Source: OFTM10 sp964344055 | Lineage (GTDB): Bacteria; Actinomycetota; Acidimicrobiia; Acidimicrobiales; Aldehydirespiratoraceae | DNA length: 64,000 bases | Direction: 5' to 3' | Assembly: GCA_964344055.1 (NCBI GenBank) | Contig: CAYFLT010000014.1 | Coordinates: 6,022 to 70,021 of the forward strand | Part shown: positions 14,863-23,263 of the stretch, piece by piece | Position numbering within the stretch: the first letter of the stretch is position 1 | How the letters are laid out: each line of letters opens with the position of its first letter | Program-made: the position numbers and the translations under genes | Notes under the pieces: generated by a model | The model's input: the letters and a program-made list of their open reading frames with translations, nothing else | Database searches by the model: none | Told to the model about the DNA's origin: nothing

Positions 14863-15059
14863 TGGCGCTCAAAATCACCCAGACCCGCAGCGCCATCGGC
14901 TGCAAGCCCAAACAGCGCGGCACCCTGCGCGCGCTCGGACTGCGCGGCATCGGTCGCTCCAACACCCTGCCTGACCGTCCCGAGGTCCGCGGCATGATCG
15001 CCCGGGTCCCGCATCTGGTCAGCGTCGAAGAGGGCGTTGCGGAGGAGACGGAAGAATGA
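14862..15059 (+). CDS. rpmD: 50S ribosomal protein L30 (uL30)
   Basis: A 65-residue uL30: LKITQTRSAIGCKPKQRGTL and RALGLRGIGRSNTLPDRPEV are the typical core, with an acidic EETEE end. It starts at the rpsE stop (TGATG) and overlaps the rplO ATG. Confidence 0.96.
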   Translation: MALKITQTRSAIGCKPKQRGTLRALGLRGIGRSNTLPDRPEVRGMIARVPHLVSVEEGVAEETEE

Positions 15060-15559
15060 TCAAGATCCACGATCTCGAGCCCGCGGAGGGCTCCAACAAG
15101 CGCGGCAAGCGCAAGGCCCGTGGTATCGGCGGCAAGGGCGGCAAGACCGCAGGCCGTGGTACGAAGGGTCAGAAGGCGCGCAACAAGGTGCCCGTCGGCT
15201 TCGAGGGTGGCCAGATGCCCCTCCTGCAGCGGGTGCCGAAGCTGCGTGGCTTCACCAACCCGTTCCGCGTCGAGTACCAGGCCATCAACCTCGACACCAT
15301 CGCCGAGGCGATCGCCGAGTACGACATGTCCGAGATCAGCCCCGAGTCCCTGCTCGAGCACGGTCTCGTTCACAAGGGCGCCCTCGTGAAGATCCTCGGT
15401 CGTGGTGAACTCACCTCGGCCGTCACCGTGAAGGCCCATGCCTTCTCGAAGTCGGCCGAAGCGGCTATCACCGCAGCCGGCGGTACTGTCGAGAAGCTCG
15501 AACTGCCGTGGGGTGTGCGTCCCTCGCACGGCAGCTACAGCCAACACACCAACCGATGA
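15056..15559 (+). CDS. rplO: 50S ribosomal protein L15 (uL15)
   Basis: A 167-residue uL15: IKIHDLEPAEGSNKRGKRKA, RGIGGKGGKTAGRGTKGQKA and GFEGGQMPLLQRVPKLRGF are canonical. The C-terminal KGALVKILGRGELTSAVTV and AHAFSKSAEAAI are standard too. After it a strong hairpin separates the ribosomal genes from secY. Confidence 0.97.
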   Translation: MIKIHDLEPAEGSNKRGKRKARGIGGKGGKTAGRGTKGQKARNKVPVGFEGGQMPLLQRVPKLRGFTNPFRVEYQAINLDTIAEAIAEYDMSEISPESLLEHGLVHKGALVKILGRGELTSAVTVKAHAFSKSAEAAITAAGGTVEKLELPWGVRPSHGSYSQHTNR

Positions 15560-15562
15560 TGC

Positions 15563-15585
15563 TCGGGCACCACAATGGTGCCCGA
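15563..15585 (+). terminator. Hairpin between rplO and secY (attenuator or processing site)
   Basis: A perfect 10-bp stem, TCGGGCACCA (15563-15572) with TGGTGCCCGA (15576-15585), closes a CAA loop 4 bp after the rplO stop. There is no U-run, so it may tune rather than end transcription into secY-adk. Confidence 0.55.
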
Positions 15586-15626
15586 CGCTTCGTCACCCTC
15601 GCCGCTCGATCACTGGAGACCGCATC

Positions 15627-16955
15627 GTGCTGACACGAGTCCTGAACATGTTCCGGGTCGCCGACCTGCGCGGCAAGATCCTGTTCACGATCCTCATCAT
15701 CGCCATCTACCGGCTGGGCGCGTTCGTGCCCGCTCCTGGGGTCGACGTCGAGGCCGTGCAGCAACTCCGGGACCAAGCCAACCAGGGCGGCATCCTCGGC
15801 TTCATGCAGCTGTTCTCGGGCGGTGCGCTCACCCAGTTCGCGATCTTCGCGCTGGGGATCATGCCCTACATCACATCGTCGATCATCATGCAGATCCTCG
15901 GTGTGGTGATCCCGAAGATCGAGCAGTGGCAACAGCAGGGCGCGGTGGGTCAGCGCAAGATCACCCAGTGGACCCGCTACCTCACCATCACGATCGCCCT
16001 CGTGCAATCGACCAGCTTCGCCTTCCTGTTCCACAACGGCGGCATCATCGGCAACCAGCTCGACCTGCTGCCGAAGTTCAACGCCTGGACGGTCTTCGTC
16101 GTGGTCCTCACCCTCACCAGCGGCACTGCCCTGTTGATGTGGATGGGTGAGCTCATCACCCAGCGGGGAATCGGCAACGGCATGTCGCTGCTGATCTTCG
16201 CCAGCGTGGTGTCGAGCCTCCCCGCCCAGGGTGCGCTCGTGCAGGCCGAGAACGGCACGACGGCACTCATCGCCCTCATCGTCGTCGCGGTCATGCTGCT
16301 GGTGGCGATCGTGTTCGTCGAGCAGGGCCAGCGTCGGATCCCGGTCCAGTTCGCCAAGCGAGTGGTCGGGCGTCGCATGTACGGCGGCCAGAGCACCTAC
16401 ATCCCGCTGAAGGTCAACCAGTCCGGCGTGATCCCCATCATCTTCGCCAGCTCGGTGCTGTACCTCCCGAACCTGATCGCCGTAGCTCTCCCCAACGAGG
16501 GCTGGGGCGGATCGATCCAGCGCTGGGTGGACGACCATCTCGCCGATCCGGCAGATCCCGTCTACCTGATCTTCTTCGGCCTGATGATCGTGGGATTCGC
16601 CTACTTCTACACGGCCATCAGCTTCGATCCGGCCAAGCAGGCCGACACGATCCGCAAGCAGGGTGGCTTCATCCCCGGCATCCGCCCGGGTCCGCAGACC
16701 GAGGTGTACCTGGCCCGGATCCTCTCGCGCATCACCTTCCCCGGTGCCATGTTCATCGCGGCGGTCGCGTTGGTGCCCTCGATCCTCATCAGCCTCACCC
16801 TCGACACGTCCGGCACGGCCGGCCATGGCGGCGGTGCCGGTGGCTTCGCCTTCGGCGGCATCTCCCTGCTGATCGCCTCAGGCGTGGCGCTCGAGACGAT
16901 GAAGCAGATCGACAGCCAGCTGATGATGCGTAACTACGAAGGATTCCTGAAGTAG
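15627..16955 (+). CDS. secY: Protein translocase subunit SecY
   Basis: A 442-residue channel subunit of the Sec translocon with ten predicted membrane helices. LNMFRVADLRGKILFTILII starts TM1; ALGIMPYITSSIIMQIL, WMGELITQRGIGNGMSLLIF, the loop with FVEQGQRRIPVQFAKR and the GGFIPGIRPG cytoplasmic loop are family signatures. The GTG at 15627 with CTGGAGACC upstream is chosen; longer frames enter rplO. Adk begins 6 bp later, the usual secY-adk order. The map gene that often follows adk is absent. Confidence 0.97.
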   Translation: MLTRVLNMFRVADLRGKILFTILIIAIYRLGAFVPAPGVDVEAVQQLRDQANQGGILGFMQLFSGGALTQFAIFALGIMPYITSSIIMQILGVVIPKIEQWQQQGAVGQRKITQWTRYLTITIALVQSTSFAFLFHNGGIIGNQLDLLPKFNAWTVFVVVLTLTSGTALLMWMGELITQRGIGNGMSLLIFASVVSSLPAQGALVQAENGTTALIALIVVAVMLLVAIVFVEQGQRRIPVQFAKRVVGRRMYGGQSTYIPLKVNQSGVIPIIFASSVLYLPNLIAVALPNEGWGGSIQRWVDDHLADPADPVYLIFFGLMIVGFAYFYTAISFDPAKQADTIRKQGGFIPGIRPGPQTEVYLARILSRITFPGAMFIAAVALVPSILISLTLDTSGTAGHGGGAGGFAFGGISLLIASGVALETMKQIDSQLMMRNYEGFLK

Positions 16956-16961
16956 GTCACC

Positions 16962-17534
16962 ATGAGCGCGCTTCGGATGGTCATTCTCGGTCGGCAGGGA
17001 TCCGGCAAGGGCACCCAGTCGCTTCGGATCGCCGAGGCCTATGGCTGTGCCCACGTCTCCACCGGCGACATGTTGCGGGCGGCCATGGCGGCCGGCACCG
17101 AACTCGGTAAGCAGGCGGCAGCGATCGTGAACTCCGGCGCGCTCGTCGGGGACGACGTCATGAACGGGATCGTGTCCGAGCGGCTCGCCGAGGACGACAT
17201 CGTCAACGGTGGGGTGCTGCTCGACGGCTTCCCCCGCACGGCGGATCAGGCCGATGCCCTCGAGCGGATGCTCGAGGACCTGGGCCAGTCGCTCACCGTG
17301 GCCATCAACCTCGACGTACCCGTCGAGGAGGTCACCGAGCGGATGCTCGCCCGTCAGCGCGAAGACGACACCCCGGAGGCGATCGCCCAGCGATTGGCTC
17401 TCTACGAAGACCAGACCGCACCGCTTCTCGACTGGTTCGCGGAGCACGGTCTGCTCGAAACGGTCGATGGCCTCGGCACCGAAGCCGAAGTCTTCGATCG
17501 ACTGCGCAAGACCATCGACAACCGCCTCTCGTGA
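16962..17534 (+). CDS. adk: Adenylate kinase
   Basis: A 190-residue enzyme interconverting ATP + AMP and 2 ADP. P-loop GRQGSGKGTQ at residues 10-19, NMP-binding HVSTGDMLRAAM, the GFPRT motif at about 88 and a short LID (VTERMLARQREDDTPEAI) as in other actinobacterial short-form Adks; zinc-binding LID cysteines are absent. It follows secY in one unit. The next gene, infA, has its own promoter. Confidence 0.95.
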   Translation: MSALRMVILGRQGSGKGTQSLRIAEAYGCAHVSTGDMLRAAMAAGTELGKQAAAIVNSGALVGDDVMNGIVSERLAEDDIVNGGVLLDGFPRTADQADALERMLEDLGQSLTVAINLDVPVEEVTERMLARQREDDTPEAIAQRLALYEDQTAPLLDWFAEHGLLETVDGLGTEAEVFDRLRKTIDNRLS

Positions 17535-17549
17535 TGCGGTTGCGCCGGG

Positions 17550-17578
17550 TTGGACGCCCCTACAGCGTCCGGTAGCGT
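17550..17578 (+). promoter_or_regulatory. Sigma-70-type promoter before infA
   Basis: TTGGAC (17550-17555), a 17-bp spacer and TAGCGT (17573-17578) form a near-consensus promoter about 73 bp before the infA start. It would drive the infA-rpmJ-rpsM-rpsK-rpsD-rpoA-rplQ unit. Confidence 0.7.
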
Positions 17579-17650
17579 AGTCAACTGGCCTGGCGACAGG
17601 TCATCCCGCGCATGCCAGGGCGGCAGGCGCGTTTTTCAGGAGGTTGAGTC

Positions 17651-17875
17651 CTGCCGAAGCCGAAAGAAGATGCGATCGTCCTCGAGGGCACTGTCACCGA
17701 GTCGCTCCCCAACGCCATGTTCCGTGTCGAGTTGGAGAACGGCCACGAAGTGCTCGCGCACATCAGCGGCAAGATGCGGATGCACTACATCCGCATCCTT
17801 CCCGGGGATCGCGTCCAGGTGGAGCTCACCCCCTACGACCTCCAACGAGGTCGCATCACGTATCGCTACAAGTAG
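17651..17875 (+). CDS. infA: Translation initiation factor IF-1, apparent CTG start
   Basis: A 74-residue S1/OB-fold protein that blocks the 30S A site during initiation. PNAMFRVELENGHEVLAHIS, GKMRMHYIRILPGDRV and TPYDLQRGRITYRYK are unmistakable. The conserved N-terminus PKPKEDAIVLEGTV is encoded directly after a CTG at 17651, preceded by AGGAGG at a 7-base spacing; a TGA lies in frame two codons upstream, and the first in-frame ATG (17720) would remove the first β-strand. CTG is therefore the probable initiator, which is rare, unless a base is wrong here. Standard gene callers restricted to ATG/GTG/TTG would miss or truncate it. Confidence 0.9.
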   Translation: MPKPKEDAIVLEGTVTESLPNAMFRVELENGHEVLAHISGKMRMHYIRILPGDRVQVELTPYDLQRGRITYRYK

Positions 17876-17949
17876 CCCCCGGCGTCAGTCGGGAGCATCC
17901 GGCTGAGGGTCAGCCGGAAACAACGGCCGCTGGAGCGGCCGGGAGCATC

Positions 17950-18063
17950 ATGAAGGTTCGACCAAGCGTCAAGAAGATCTGTGACAAGTGCAAGGTGATT
18001 CGTCGCCACGGCCGCGTCATGGTCATCTGCGAAAACCCGCGTCACAAGCAGAGGCAAGGCTGA
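17950..18063 (+). CDS. rpmJ: 50S ribosomal protein L36 (bL36)
   Basis: A 37-residue zinc-ribbon protein: MKVRPSVKKICDKCKVIRRH, then GRVMVICENPRHKQRQG. The metal ligands are Cys11, Cys14, Cys27 and His32. It lies between infA and rpsM as usual. The 74-bp gap before it holds two small hairpins (CGGCTGA/TCAGCCG and GGCCGC/GCGGCC). Confidence 0.97.
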   Translation: MKVRPSVKKICDKCKVIRRHGRVMVICENPRHKQRQG

Positions 18064-18064
18064 A

Positions 18065-18442
18065 ATGGCACGCATCAGCGGCGTAGACATCCCGCGCGAA
18101 AAGCAGGTGGGCATCAGCCTCACCTACATCTACGGCATCGGCCGCACCATCGCCGACAACGTCTGTCAGGCCACCGAGATCGACCCCACCACGCGGGTCC
18201 GTGACCTCACCGACGACGAGGTCGCCCGGCTGCGCGGCTACATCGACGGCGAGCTGCAGGTCGAGGGTGACCTGCGCCGCGAGGTGTCCCAGGACATCAA
18301 GCGCAAGATGGAGATCGGCTGCTACCAGGGCCTGCGTCACCGCCGTGGCCTGCCGGTCCGTGGTCAGCGCACCCACACCAACGCCCGTACGCGCAAGGGT
18401 CCCAAGAAGACCGTTGCTGGCAAGAAGAAGGTCAAGAAGTGA
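18065..18442 (+). CDS. rpsM: 30S ribosomal protein S13 (uS13)
   Basis: A 125-residue uS13: MARISGVDIPREKQVGISLT, YIYGIGRTIADNV, the GYQG-type GCYQGLRHRRGLPVRGQRTH and the basic tail GPKKTVAGKKKVKK that touches P-site tRNA. Begins one base after the rpmJ stop. Confidence 0.97.
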   Translation: MARISGVDIPREKQVGISLTYIYGIGRTIADNVCQATEIDPTTRVRDLTDDEVARLRGYIDGELQVEGDLRREVSQDIKRKMEIGCYQGLRHRRGLPVRGQRTHTNARTRKGPKKTVAGKKKVKK

Positions 18443-18488
18443 GCGTCAGCGAGCGGATTGACTTCGACCAGGAAGTGAAGAAGTAGTC

Positions 18489-18887
18489 ATGGCGAAGCCA
18501 GCAGCAGGCGGACGTCGTCCGCGCAAACGCGAGCGCAAGAACGTCACCCACGGGGTGGCGCACATCAAGAGTTCGTTCAACAACACCATCATCTCGATCA
18601 CCGATCAGCGCGGCGACGTCATCGCGTGGGCGTCCGCCGGCAACGTCGGCTTCAAGGGCTCCCGGAAGTCCACCCCGTTCGCGGCCCAGATGGCCGCCGA
18701 GCAGGCCGCCCGTCGGGCGATGGAGCACGGCGTCCGCAAGGTCGACGTCCAGGTCAAGGGCCCGGGCTCCGGTCGTGAGACCGCCATCCGGTCCATCCAG
18801 CAGGCTGGCATCGAGATCACGGGCATCAAGGACTGCACGCCCATCCCGCACAACGGCTGCCGTCAGAACAAGCGTCGGAGGGTCTGA
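18489..18887 (+). CDS. rpsK: 30S ribosomal protein S11 (uS11)
   Basis: A 132-residue uS11: NVTHGVAHIKSSFNNTIISI, TDQRGDVIAWASAGNVGFKG, SRKSTPFAAQMAAEQAAR and DCTPIPHNGCR, KRRRV at the end. It lies on the 30S platform and touches the mRNA exit region. The 46 bp between rpsM and rpsK hold no other gene. Confidence 0.97.
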   Translation: MAKPAAGGRRPRKRERKNVTHGVAHIKSSFNNTIISITDQRGDVIAWASAGNVGFKGSRKSTPFAAQMAAEQAARRAMEHGVRKVDVQVKGPGSGRETAIRSIQQAGIEITGIKDCTPIPHNGCRQNKRRRV

Positions 18888-18890
18888 CAC

Positions 18891-19505
18891 ATGTCGCGAT
18901 ACACCGGACCGAGGGCGCGCGTTTCGCGCCGCCTCGGCACCAACATCTGGGGCACGAAGGGCGAGACCATCGCCCTCGACAAGCGCCCGTACCCGCCGGG
19001 TGAGCACGGCCGTTCGCGTCGCCGCGGCTCGGTCTCGGAGTACCTGCTCCAGCTCCAGGAGAAGCAGAAAGCCCGCTTCTCCTACGGCCTCACCGAGCGC
19101 CAGTTCCGCAACCTGTTCGCCGAGGCCAGCCGCCGTCAGGGCGTCACCGGCGAGAACATGCTGCGCTTCCTCGAGCTCCGACTCGACAATGTCGTGTACC
19201 GCTGCGGTTGGGCGGCCACTCGGCCCCAGGCCCGACAGTTCGTGGGCCACGGCCACATCAACGTCAACGGTCGCCGGGTCAACATCCCCAGCTACCGCCT
19301 CCGCAAGGGTGACGTCGTCGAACTGCGCACCGCCGCACGCGACTTCGTCACCGTGCAGTGGAACCTCGATGTGCTCGACCGGCAGCCGCCGGCGTGGCTC
19401 GACCGCAACGACCAGTTCGAGGTCACCGTCCGCGAGCTGCCGATCCGCGAGCAGATCGACATCCCCGTCCGTGAACAGCTCATCGTCGAGCTCTACTCCA
19501 AGTAG
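18891..19505 (+). CDS. rpsD: 30S ribosomal protein S4 (uS4)
   Basis: A 204-residue uS4 starting MSRYTGPRARVSRRLGTN. The assembly-initiating core (KARFSYGLTERQFRNLF, LRFLELRLDNVVYR) and the S4 RNA-binding domain (ARQFVGHGHINVNGRRVNIP) are intact. No zinc-finger cysteines at the N-terminus. In many bacteria S4 represses the alpha operon. Confidence 0.97.
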   Translation: MSRYTGPRARVSRRLGTNIWGTKGETIALDKRPYPPGEHGRSRRRGSVSEYLLQLQEKQKARFSYGLTERQFRNLFAEASRRQGVTGENMLRFLELRLDNVVYRCGWAATRPQARQFVGHGHINVNGRRVNIPSYRLRKGDVVELRTAARDFVTVQWNLDVLDRQPPAWLDRNDQFEVTVRELPIREQIDIPVREQLIVELYSK

Positions 19506-19517
19506 TCGAGGTACCAG

Positions 19518-20456
19518 ATGCTCGTCATCCAGCGTCCGACCGTCGAGGCCATCGAAGACGCCGAAGGCAACCTGCAGCGGTTCGCGATCGGCCCCCTCGA
19601 GCCCGGGTTCGGTCACACCATCGGCAACTCGCTGCGCCGCACCCTGCTGTCGTCGATCCCCGGCGCCGCAGTCACCCAGGTGCGCTTCGACGACGCCCTC
19701 CACGAGTTCGACACCATCACCGGTGCGGCCGAGGACGTCACCGACATCATCCTCAACCTGAAGGACCTCGTGCTCGTGGTCCACAGCGAGGAACCCGTCA
19801 CCCTGCGCCTCGATGCCCGTGGTCCGTCCGACGTCACCGCGTCCGACATCCAGCCCCACCCTGATGTCGAGGTCCTCAACCGTGACCTCCACGTCGCCAC
19901 CCTGAACGGCAAGGGCCGCCTCGCGGTCGACCTCACCGTCCAGACCGGCCGGGGCTATGTGTCGGCGGACAAGAACAACACCAGCTCCACCATCGGTGTC
20001 ATCCCGATCGACTCGATCTACTCGCCCGTGCGACGGGTCGCCTTCGAGGTCGAGTCCACCCGCGTCGAGCAGTCCACCGACTTCGACCGTCTCGTCCTCG
20101 AGATCGAGACCGACGGCTCCATCAGCCCCCGAGAGGCGCTGGCGTCCGCCGGCGGCACCCTGCGTGCCCTCGTGCAGCTCGTCGAGGAGATGAGCGACGA
20201 GCCCCAGGGACTCGAGCTCGGTGAAGCGGTCCAGGCTGCCACCGGTGGTCCCGACATGGAGCTCCCGATCGAGGATCTCGAACTCTCCGAGCGTCCTCGC
20301 AACTGCCTCAAGCGTGCCCAGGTCAACACCGTGGGCGAGCTGCTGCAGAAGAGCGAAGACGATCTGCTGGCCATCACCAACTTCGGTCAGAAGAGCCTCG
20401 ACGAGGTCATCGCGAAGCTTGACGAGCGAGGCCTCTCGCTCCGGAACCGAGACTGA
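19518..20456 (+). CDS. rpoA: RNA polymerase alpha subunit
   Basis: A 312-residue alpha subunit. The N-terminal dimerisation domain (GFGHTIGNSLRRTLLSSIPG, DVTDIILNLKDLVL, EVESTRVEQSTDFDRLVLEI) and the C-terminal UP-element-binding domain (LELSERPRNCLKRAQVNTVG, LLAITNFGQKSLDEVIAKL) are complete. Starts 12 bp after rpsD. It is truncated only in the final basic tail compared with some homologues. Confidence 0.97.
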   Translation: MLVIQRPTVEAIEDAEGNLQRFAIGPLEPGFGHTIGNSLRRTLLSSIPGAAVTQVRFDDALHEFDTITGAAEDVTDIILNLKDLVLVVHSEEPVTLRLDARGPSDVTASDIQPHPDVEVLNRDLHVATLNGKGRLAVDLTVQTGRGYVSADKNNTSSTIGVIPIDSIYSPVRRVAFEVESTRVEQSTDFDRLVLEIETDGSISPREALASAGGTLRALVQLVEEMSDEPQGLELGEAVQAATGGPDMELPIEDLELSERPRNCLKRAQVNTVGELLQKSEDDLLAITNFGQKSLDEVIAKLDERGLSLRNRD

Positions 20457-20458
20457 TC

Positions 20459-20812
20459 ATGCCTGCACGTCCGCGCAAGGGCTCCCGCTTCGGCGGCAGC
20501 CCCGCTCACCAGAAGGCCATGATGGCCAACCTCGTCGCCTCCCTCATCGCCGCGGAGGGGATCGTCACCACCGAAGCCAAGGCCAAGGCCATGCGCCCGG
20601 TGGCGGAGAAGATCATCACCAAGGCCAAGAAGGGCGGCCTGCACAACCACCGCAACGTCGTGAAGTTCCTTCGCGACCGCGAGATGGCCAGCAAGCTGTT
20701 TGACGAGATCGGCCCCCGCTACGAGGACCGACCCGGCGGCTACACCCGCATCATCAAGCTCGGCCCGCGCCCCGGCGACAACGCCCCCATGGCGCGCATC
20801 GAACTGGTCTGA
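20459..20812 (+). CDS. rplQ: 50S ribosomal protein L17 (bL17)
   Basis: A 117-residue bL17: MPARPRKGSRFGGSPAHQKA, MMANLVASLIAAEGIVTTEA, KAKAMRPVAEKIITKAK and GGYTRIIKLGPRPGDNAPMA. Starts 2 bp after rpoA. It closes the alpha operon; a terminator hairpin follows 17 bp downstream. Confidence 0.97.
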   Translation: MPARPRKGSRFGGSPAHQKAMMANLVASLIAAEGIVTTEAKAKAMRPVAEKIITKAKKGGLHNHRNVVKFLRDREMASKLFDEIGPRYEDRPGGYTRIIKLGPRPGDNAPMARIELV

Positions 20813-20829
20813 TTCTTCGCTGCTAGTTC

Positions 20830-20848
20830 GCCGCACCTTCGGTGCGGC
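20830..20848 (+). terminator. Terminator hairpin after rplQ
   Basis: GCCGCACC (20830-20837) pairs perfectly with GGTGCGGC (20841-20848) around a TTC loop, just past the last gene of the ribosomal cluster. Confidence 0.7.
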
Positions 20849-20877
20849 TCATACGCAGAGCGCAAGCGGTGACCCGG

Positions 20878-20915
20878 AAGGTCAAACGCTGGGGGACAGG
20901 CACCCGTTTGACCTT
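20878..20915. repeat. Palindromic intergenic element, copy 1
   Basis: An 11-bp outer stem (AAGGTCAAACG at 20878-20888 with CGTTTGACCTT at 20905-20915) encloses CTGGGGGACAGGCACC. The 36-bp core recurs in exact reverse complement at 61452-61487, and related elements lie at 56911-56943 and 59210-59280. Confidence 0.85.
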
Positions 20916-20935
20916 GTCGTTGCCTCATGTTGTGG

Positions 20936-20965
20936 TTGCCCCCATGTCAGTCATGTGACTAACCT
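20936..20965 (+). promoter_or_regulatory. Candidate promoter of the PPDK-like gene
   Basis: TTGCCC (20936-20941), an 18-bp spacer and TAACCT (20960-20965) precede the GTG at 20995 by 29 bp. A run of six G residues (ribosome binding site) lies at 20985-20990. Confidence 0.5.
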
Positions 20966-20994
20966 CCGGGTCGCTCACTGACCCGGGGGGACTC

Positions 20995-23193
20995 GTGGCG
21001 CACTCTGACATCGCGTGGATCGACGAGCCGCTCGAGGCCGAACGCGCCGACACGCTGGACCGGCTCGGCGGCAAGGGCACCGCCCTGGCCGAGATGGCCC
21101 AACACCTCGACCTGCCGGTGCCTCCCGCCTTCGTCATCACGACGGCCGCATGCCGGTCCTACATGAACCACGGCTGGCCCGATGGTCTGGAGGCTCGGAT
21201 CACCACCGCGATGGACGAGCTGGGTCGCCGAGTGGATCGTCGGTTCGGTGACCCCGAGCGCCCCGTCCTCGTCGCGATCCGCAGTGGGGCGCCCGTGTCG
21301 ATGCCGGGGATGATGGACACCGTCCTCAACGTCGGCATCAACCCGGATGTGCGAGATGCACTGGCTCGAGAGACCAGCCGCCCCGAATTCGCCGCTCAGA
21401 CCTGGCTGCGGTTCTGTCGGATGTACGCCGAGACCGTGCTCGAGATGGACCGAGACGTCGTCGATGGCGCAGTGGGCGACCCGACGGATGAGACCGGCTA
21501 CAACGAGGCCGCCGACCGACTTCGACTCGCGGCAGAGCCCGAAGGGGGCATCCCGCTCGACCCGCAGGCCCAGGTCCGAGGAGCGGTCGAGGCCGTCTTT
21601 CGGTCGTGGAACTCCGCTCGAGCCCTGCTCTTTCGCGAGGCCGAGGGAATCGACGACCATCTCGGCACGGCGGTGGTCGTCCAGGCGATGGTGTTCGGCA
21701 ATCTCGACGAACACTCGGGTACGGGCGTCGTGTTCACCCGCGATCCCGGAAACGGAGCCGACGAGCCCTACGGGGACTATCTCGCCCGCGCCCAGGGGGA
21801 GGACGTCGTGGCGGGCACGCACGAAGTGCACGGCCTCGATGCCCTGCACCAGGACCTCCCCGAGGTGTACGAAGAACTGCTTGCCGTGTGTCACCGCCTC
21901 GAACATCACTACCGGGACATGTGCGACATCGAGTTCACGGTTGCGGCCGGGCGGCTCTACATACTGCAGACGCGGGTCGGACGCCGCAGTCCGGAGGCCA
22001 CCGTACGAATCGCGGCCCAGATGGCCGCTGATCCCGACTTTCCGCTCACGAAAGCCGAGGCCGTGGAACGGATCGACCATGAGACGCTCGAGGGCATCTC
22101 GACGCTCGCGACGGTTGCGGAAGGTGCCGTGCCGTTCGCGAGCGGGATCGCGGCATCGCCCGGTGTCGGCTTCGGCGTCCTCAGCACCGACCCGGACGAA
22201 GCTGCCGATGTGGCCGCGGCCGGCACCCATGTCGTGTTGGCCCGGGCCGAGACGTCGCCCTCCGACGTCCACGGCATGGTGGGAGCGGCCGGCCTGATCA
22301 CCTCGCTCGGTGGCTCGGTCAGCCACGCGGCCGTGGTGGCACGGAGTTGGGGCATCCCCGCGGTGACTGGCGCCAGGGAGATCGAGGTCGAACACCGCGG
22401 GATCAGGGTCGGTGACCGGTTCATCGAATCCGGGACCCTGGTGACCGTCGACGGTACGGGCGGTCGGGTGTTCGTCGGTGACCAGCTCGCCGATCACGAC
22501 CATGATGTGCCCGAACTCGACCAGCTGCGGCAGTGGGCGGTCGAACTCGGCCTCGAGCTGGGGGAGCACCTCGGGTCGGAGGAGGAGCCCGAGGCCGCCC
22601 ACCGCGACATCGGTCGCTTTGAAGTGATGCGGGCGCTCCAACTGAAGGGCATCGGCTCGATCGATGCGCTGGCCCACGCGCTCGACACCGATCTGGCTGC
22701 CGTAGAGGCGATCGTCGAGGACCTCGGGGAGTTCGTGCTCTCGACGCCACGAGGTATGGCGGTCGCTCCACCGGGAAGAGAATGGGTCGAGGCCGAGCTC
22801 GCATCCGAGCGGTCGTCGGTCGACGACGAGGTGATCGCGGCTGCCTACGACCGCTTCCTTCCCCTCAACCGAGGATTCAAGGAGTTGGTCACCCACTGGC
22901 AGACCAGCCCCCAGGCCGAGGCGGATCTGGCCCGTGTGACCGGCGCGTTGCAGGAGCTGCACGGATCCTTCCGGCCCATCGTGTCCGAGACGATCGACAT
23001 CGTGGCCCGGCTGGCTCCCTACCTCCCGAGGTTCGAACACTCGCTGGAGGCGGTCGCCGGCGGCGACGTGTCGGTGATCGCATCACCGCTGAAGGACAGC
23101 TACCACACGGTCTGGTTCGAGTACCACGAAGAGCTGATCCACCTCATCGGTCGGACCCGGCTCGAAGAGGAACAAGACGAAGCCGGTCACTGA
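20995..23193 (+). CDS. PPDK-like ATP-grasp/swivelling-His protein with winged-helix C-terminus, no PEP domain
   Basis: A 732-residue protein. Residues 1-340 match the ATP-grasp half of pyruvate phosphate dikinase (LGGKGTALAEMA, AIRSGAPVSMPGMMDTVLNV, FTRDPGNG, YILQTRVGRR). The phosphohistidine domain reads GGSVSHAAVVARSWGIPAV with His444. The PEP/pyruvate TIM barrel (normally about 350 residues more) is missing; instead residues about 545-605 (FEVMRALQLKGIGSIDALAH, VEDLGEFVLST) look like a winged helix, followed by a helical domain to 732. It could be a phosphotransfer or sensing variant rather than a dikinase; shorter PPDK-like proteins exist in mycobacteria. Not part of the ribosomal operon: it has its own promoter and sits between rplQ and truA, which are often adjacent. 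Confidence 0.75.
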   Translation: MAHSDIAWIDEPLEAERADTLDRLGGKGTALAEMAQHLDLPVPPAFVITTAACRSYMNHGWPDGLEARITTAMDELGRRVDRRFGDPERPVLVAIRSGAPVSMPGMMDTVLNVGINPDVRDALARETSRPEFAAQTWLRFCRMYAETVLEMDRDVVDGAVGDPTDETGYNEAADRLRLAAEPEGGIPLDPQAQVRGAVEAVFRSWNSARALLFREAEGIDDHLGTAVVVQAMVFGNLDEHSGTGVVFTRDPGNGADEPYGDYLARAQGEDVVAGTHEVHGLDALHQDLPEVYEELLAVCHRLEHHYRDMCDIEFTVAAGRLYILQTRVGRRSPEATVRIAAQMAADPDFPLTKAEAVERIDHETLEGISTLATVAEGAVPFASGIAASPGVGFGVLSTDPDEAADVAAAGTHVVLARAETSPSDVHGMVGAAGLITSLGGSVSHAAVVARSWGIPAVTGAREIEVEHRGIRVGDRFIESGTLVTVDGTGGRVFVGDQLADHDHDVPELDQLRQWAVELGLELGEHLGSEEEPEAAHRDIGRFEVMRALQLKGIGSIDALAHALDTDLAAVEAIVEDLGEFVLSTPRGMAVAPPGREWVEAELASERSSVDDEVIAAAYDRFLPLNRGFKELVTHWQTSPQAEADLARVTGALQELHGSFRPIVSETIDIVARLAPYLPRFEHSLEAVAGGDVSVIASPLKDSYHTVWFEYHEELIHLIGRTRLEEEQDEAGH

Positions 23194-23263
23194 CAGGAAG
23201 AGGTGGCCCCGTCCCCGCTGTCTCACCTTTGGGGACCTGGGTGGTCCGACCTAGCCTCGGGGG

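Noticed and set aside
20813..20994. A tRNA or small RNA gene in the gap after rplQ
   Set aside because: The gap is explained by a terminator hairpin, a palindromic element and a promoter; no cloverleaf could be drawn.
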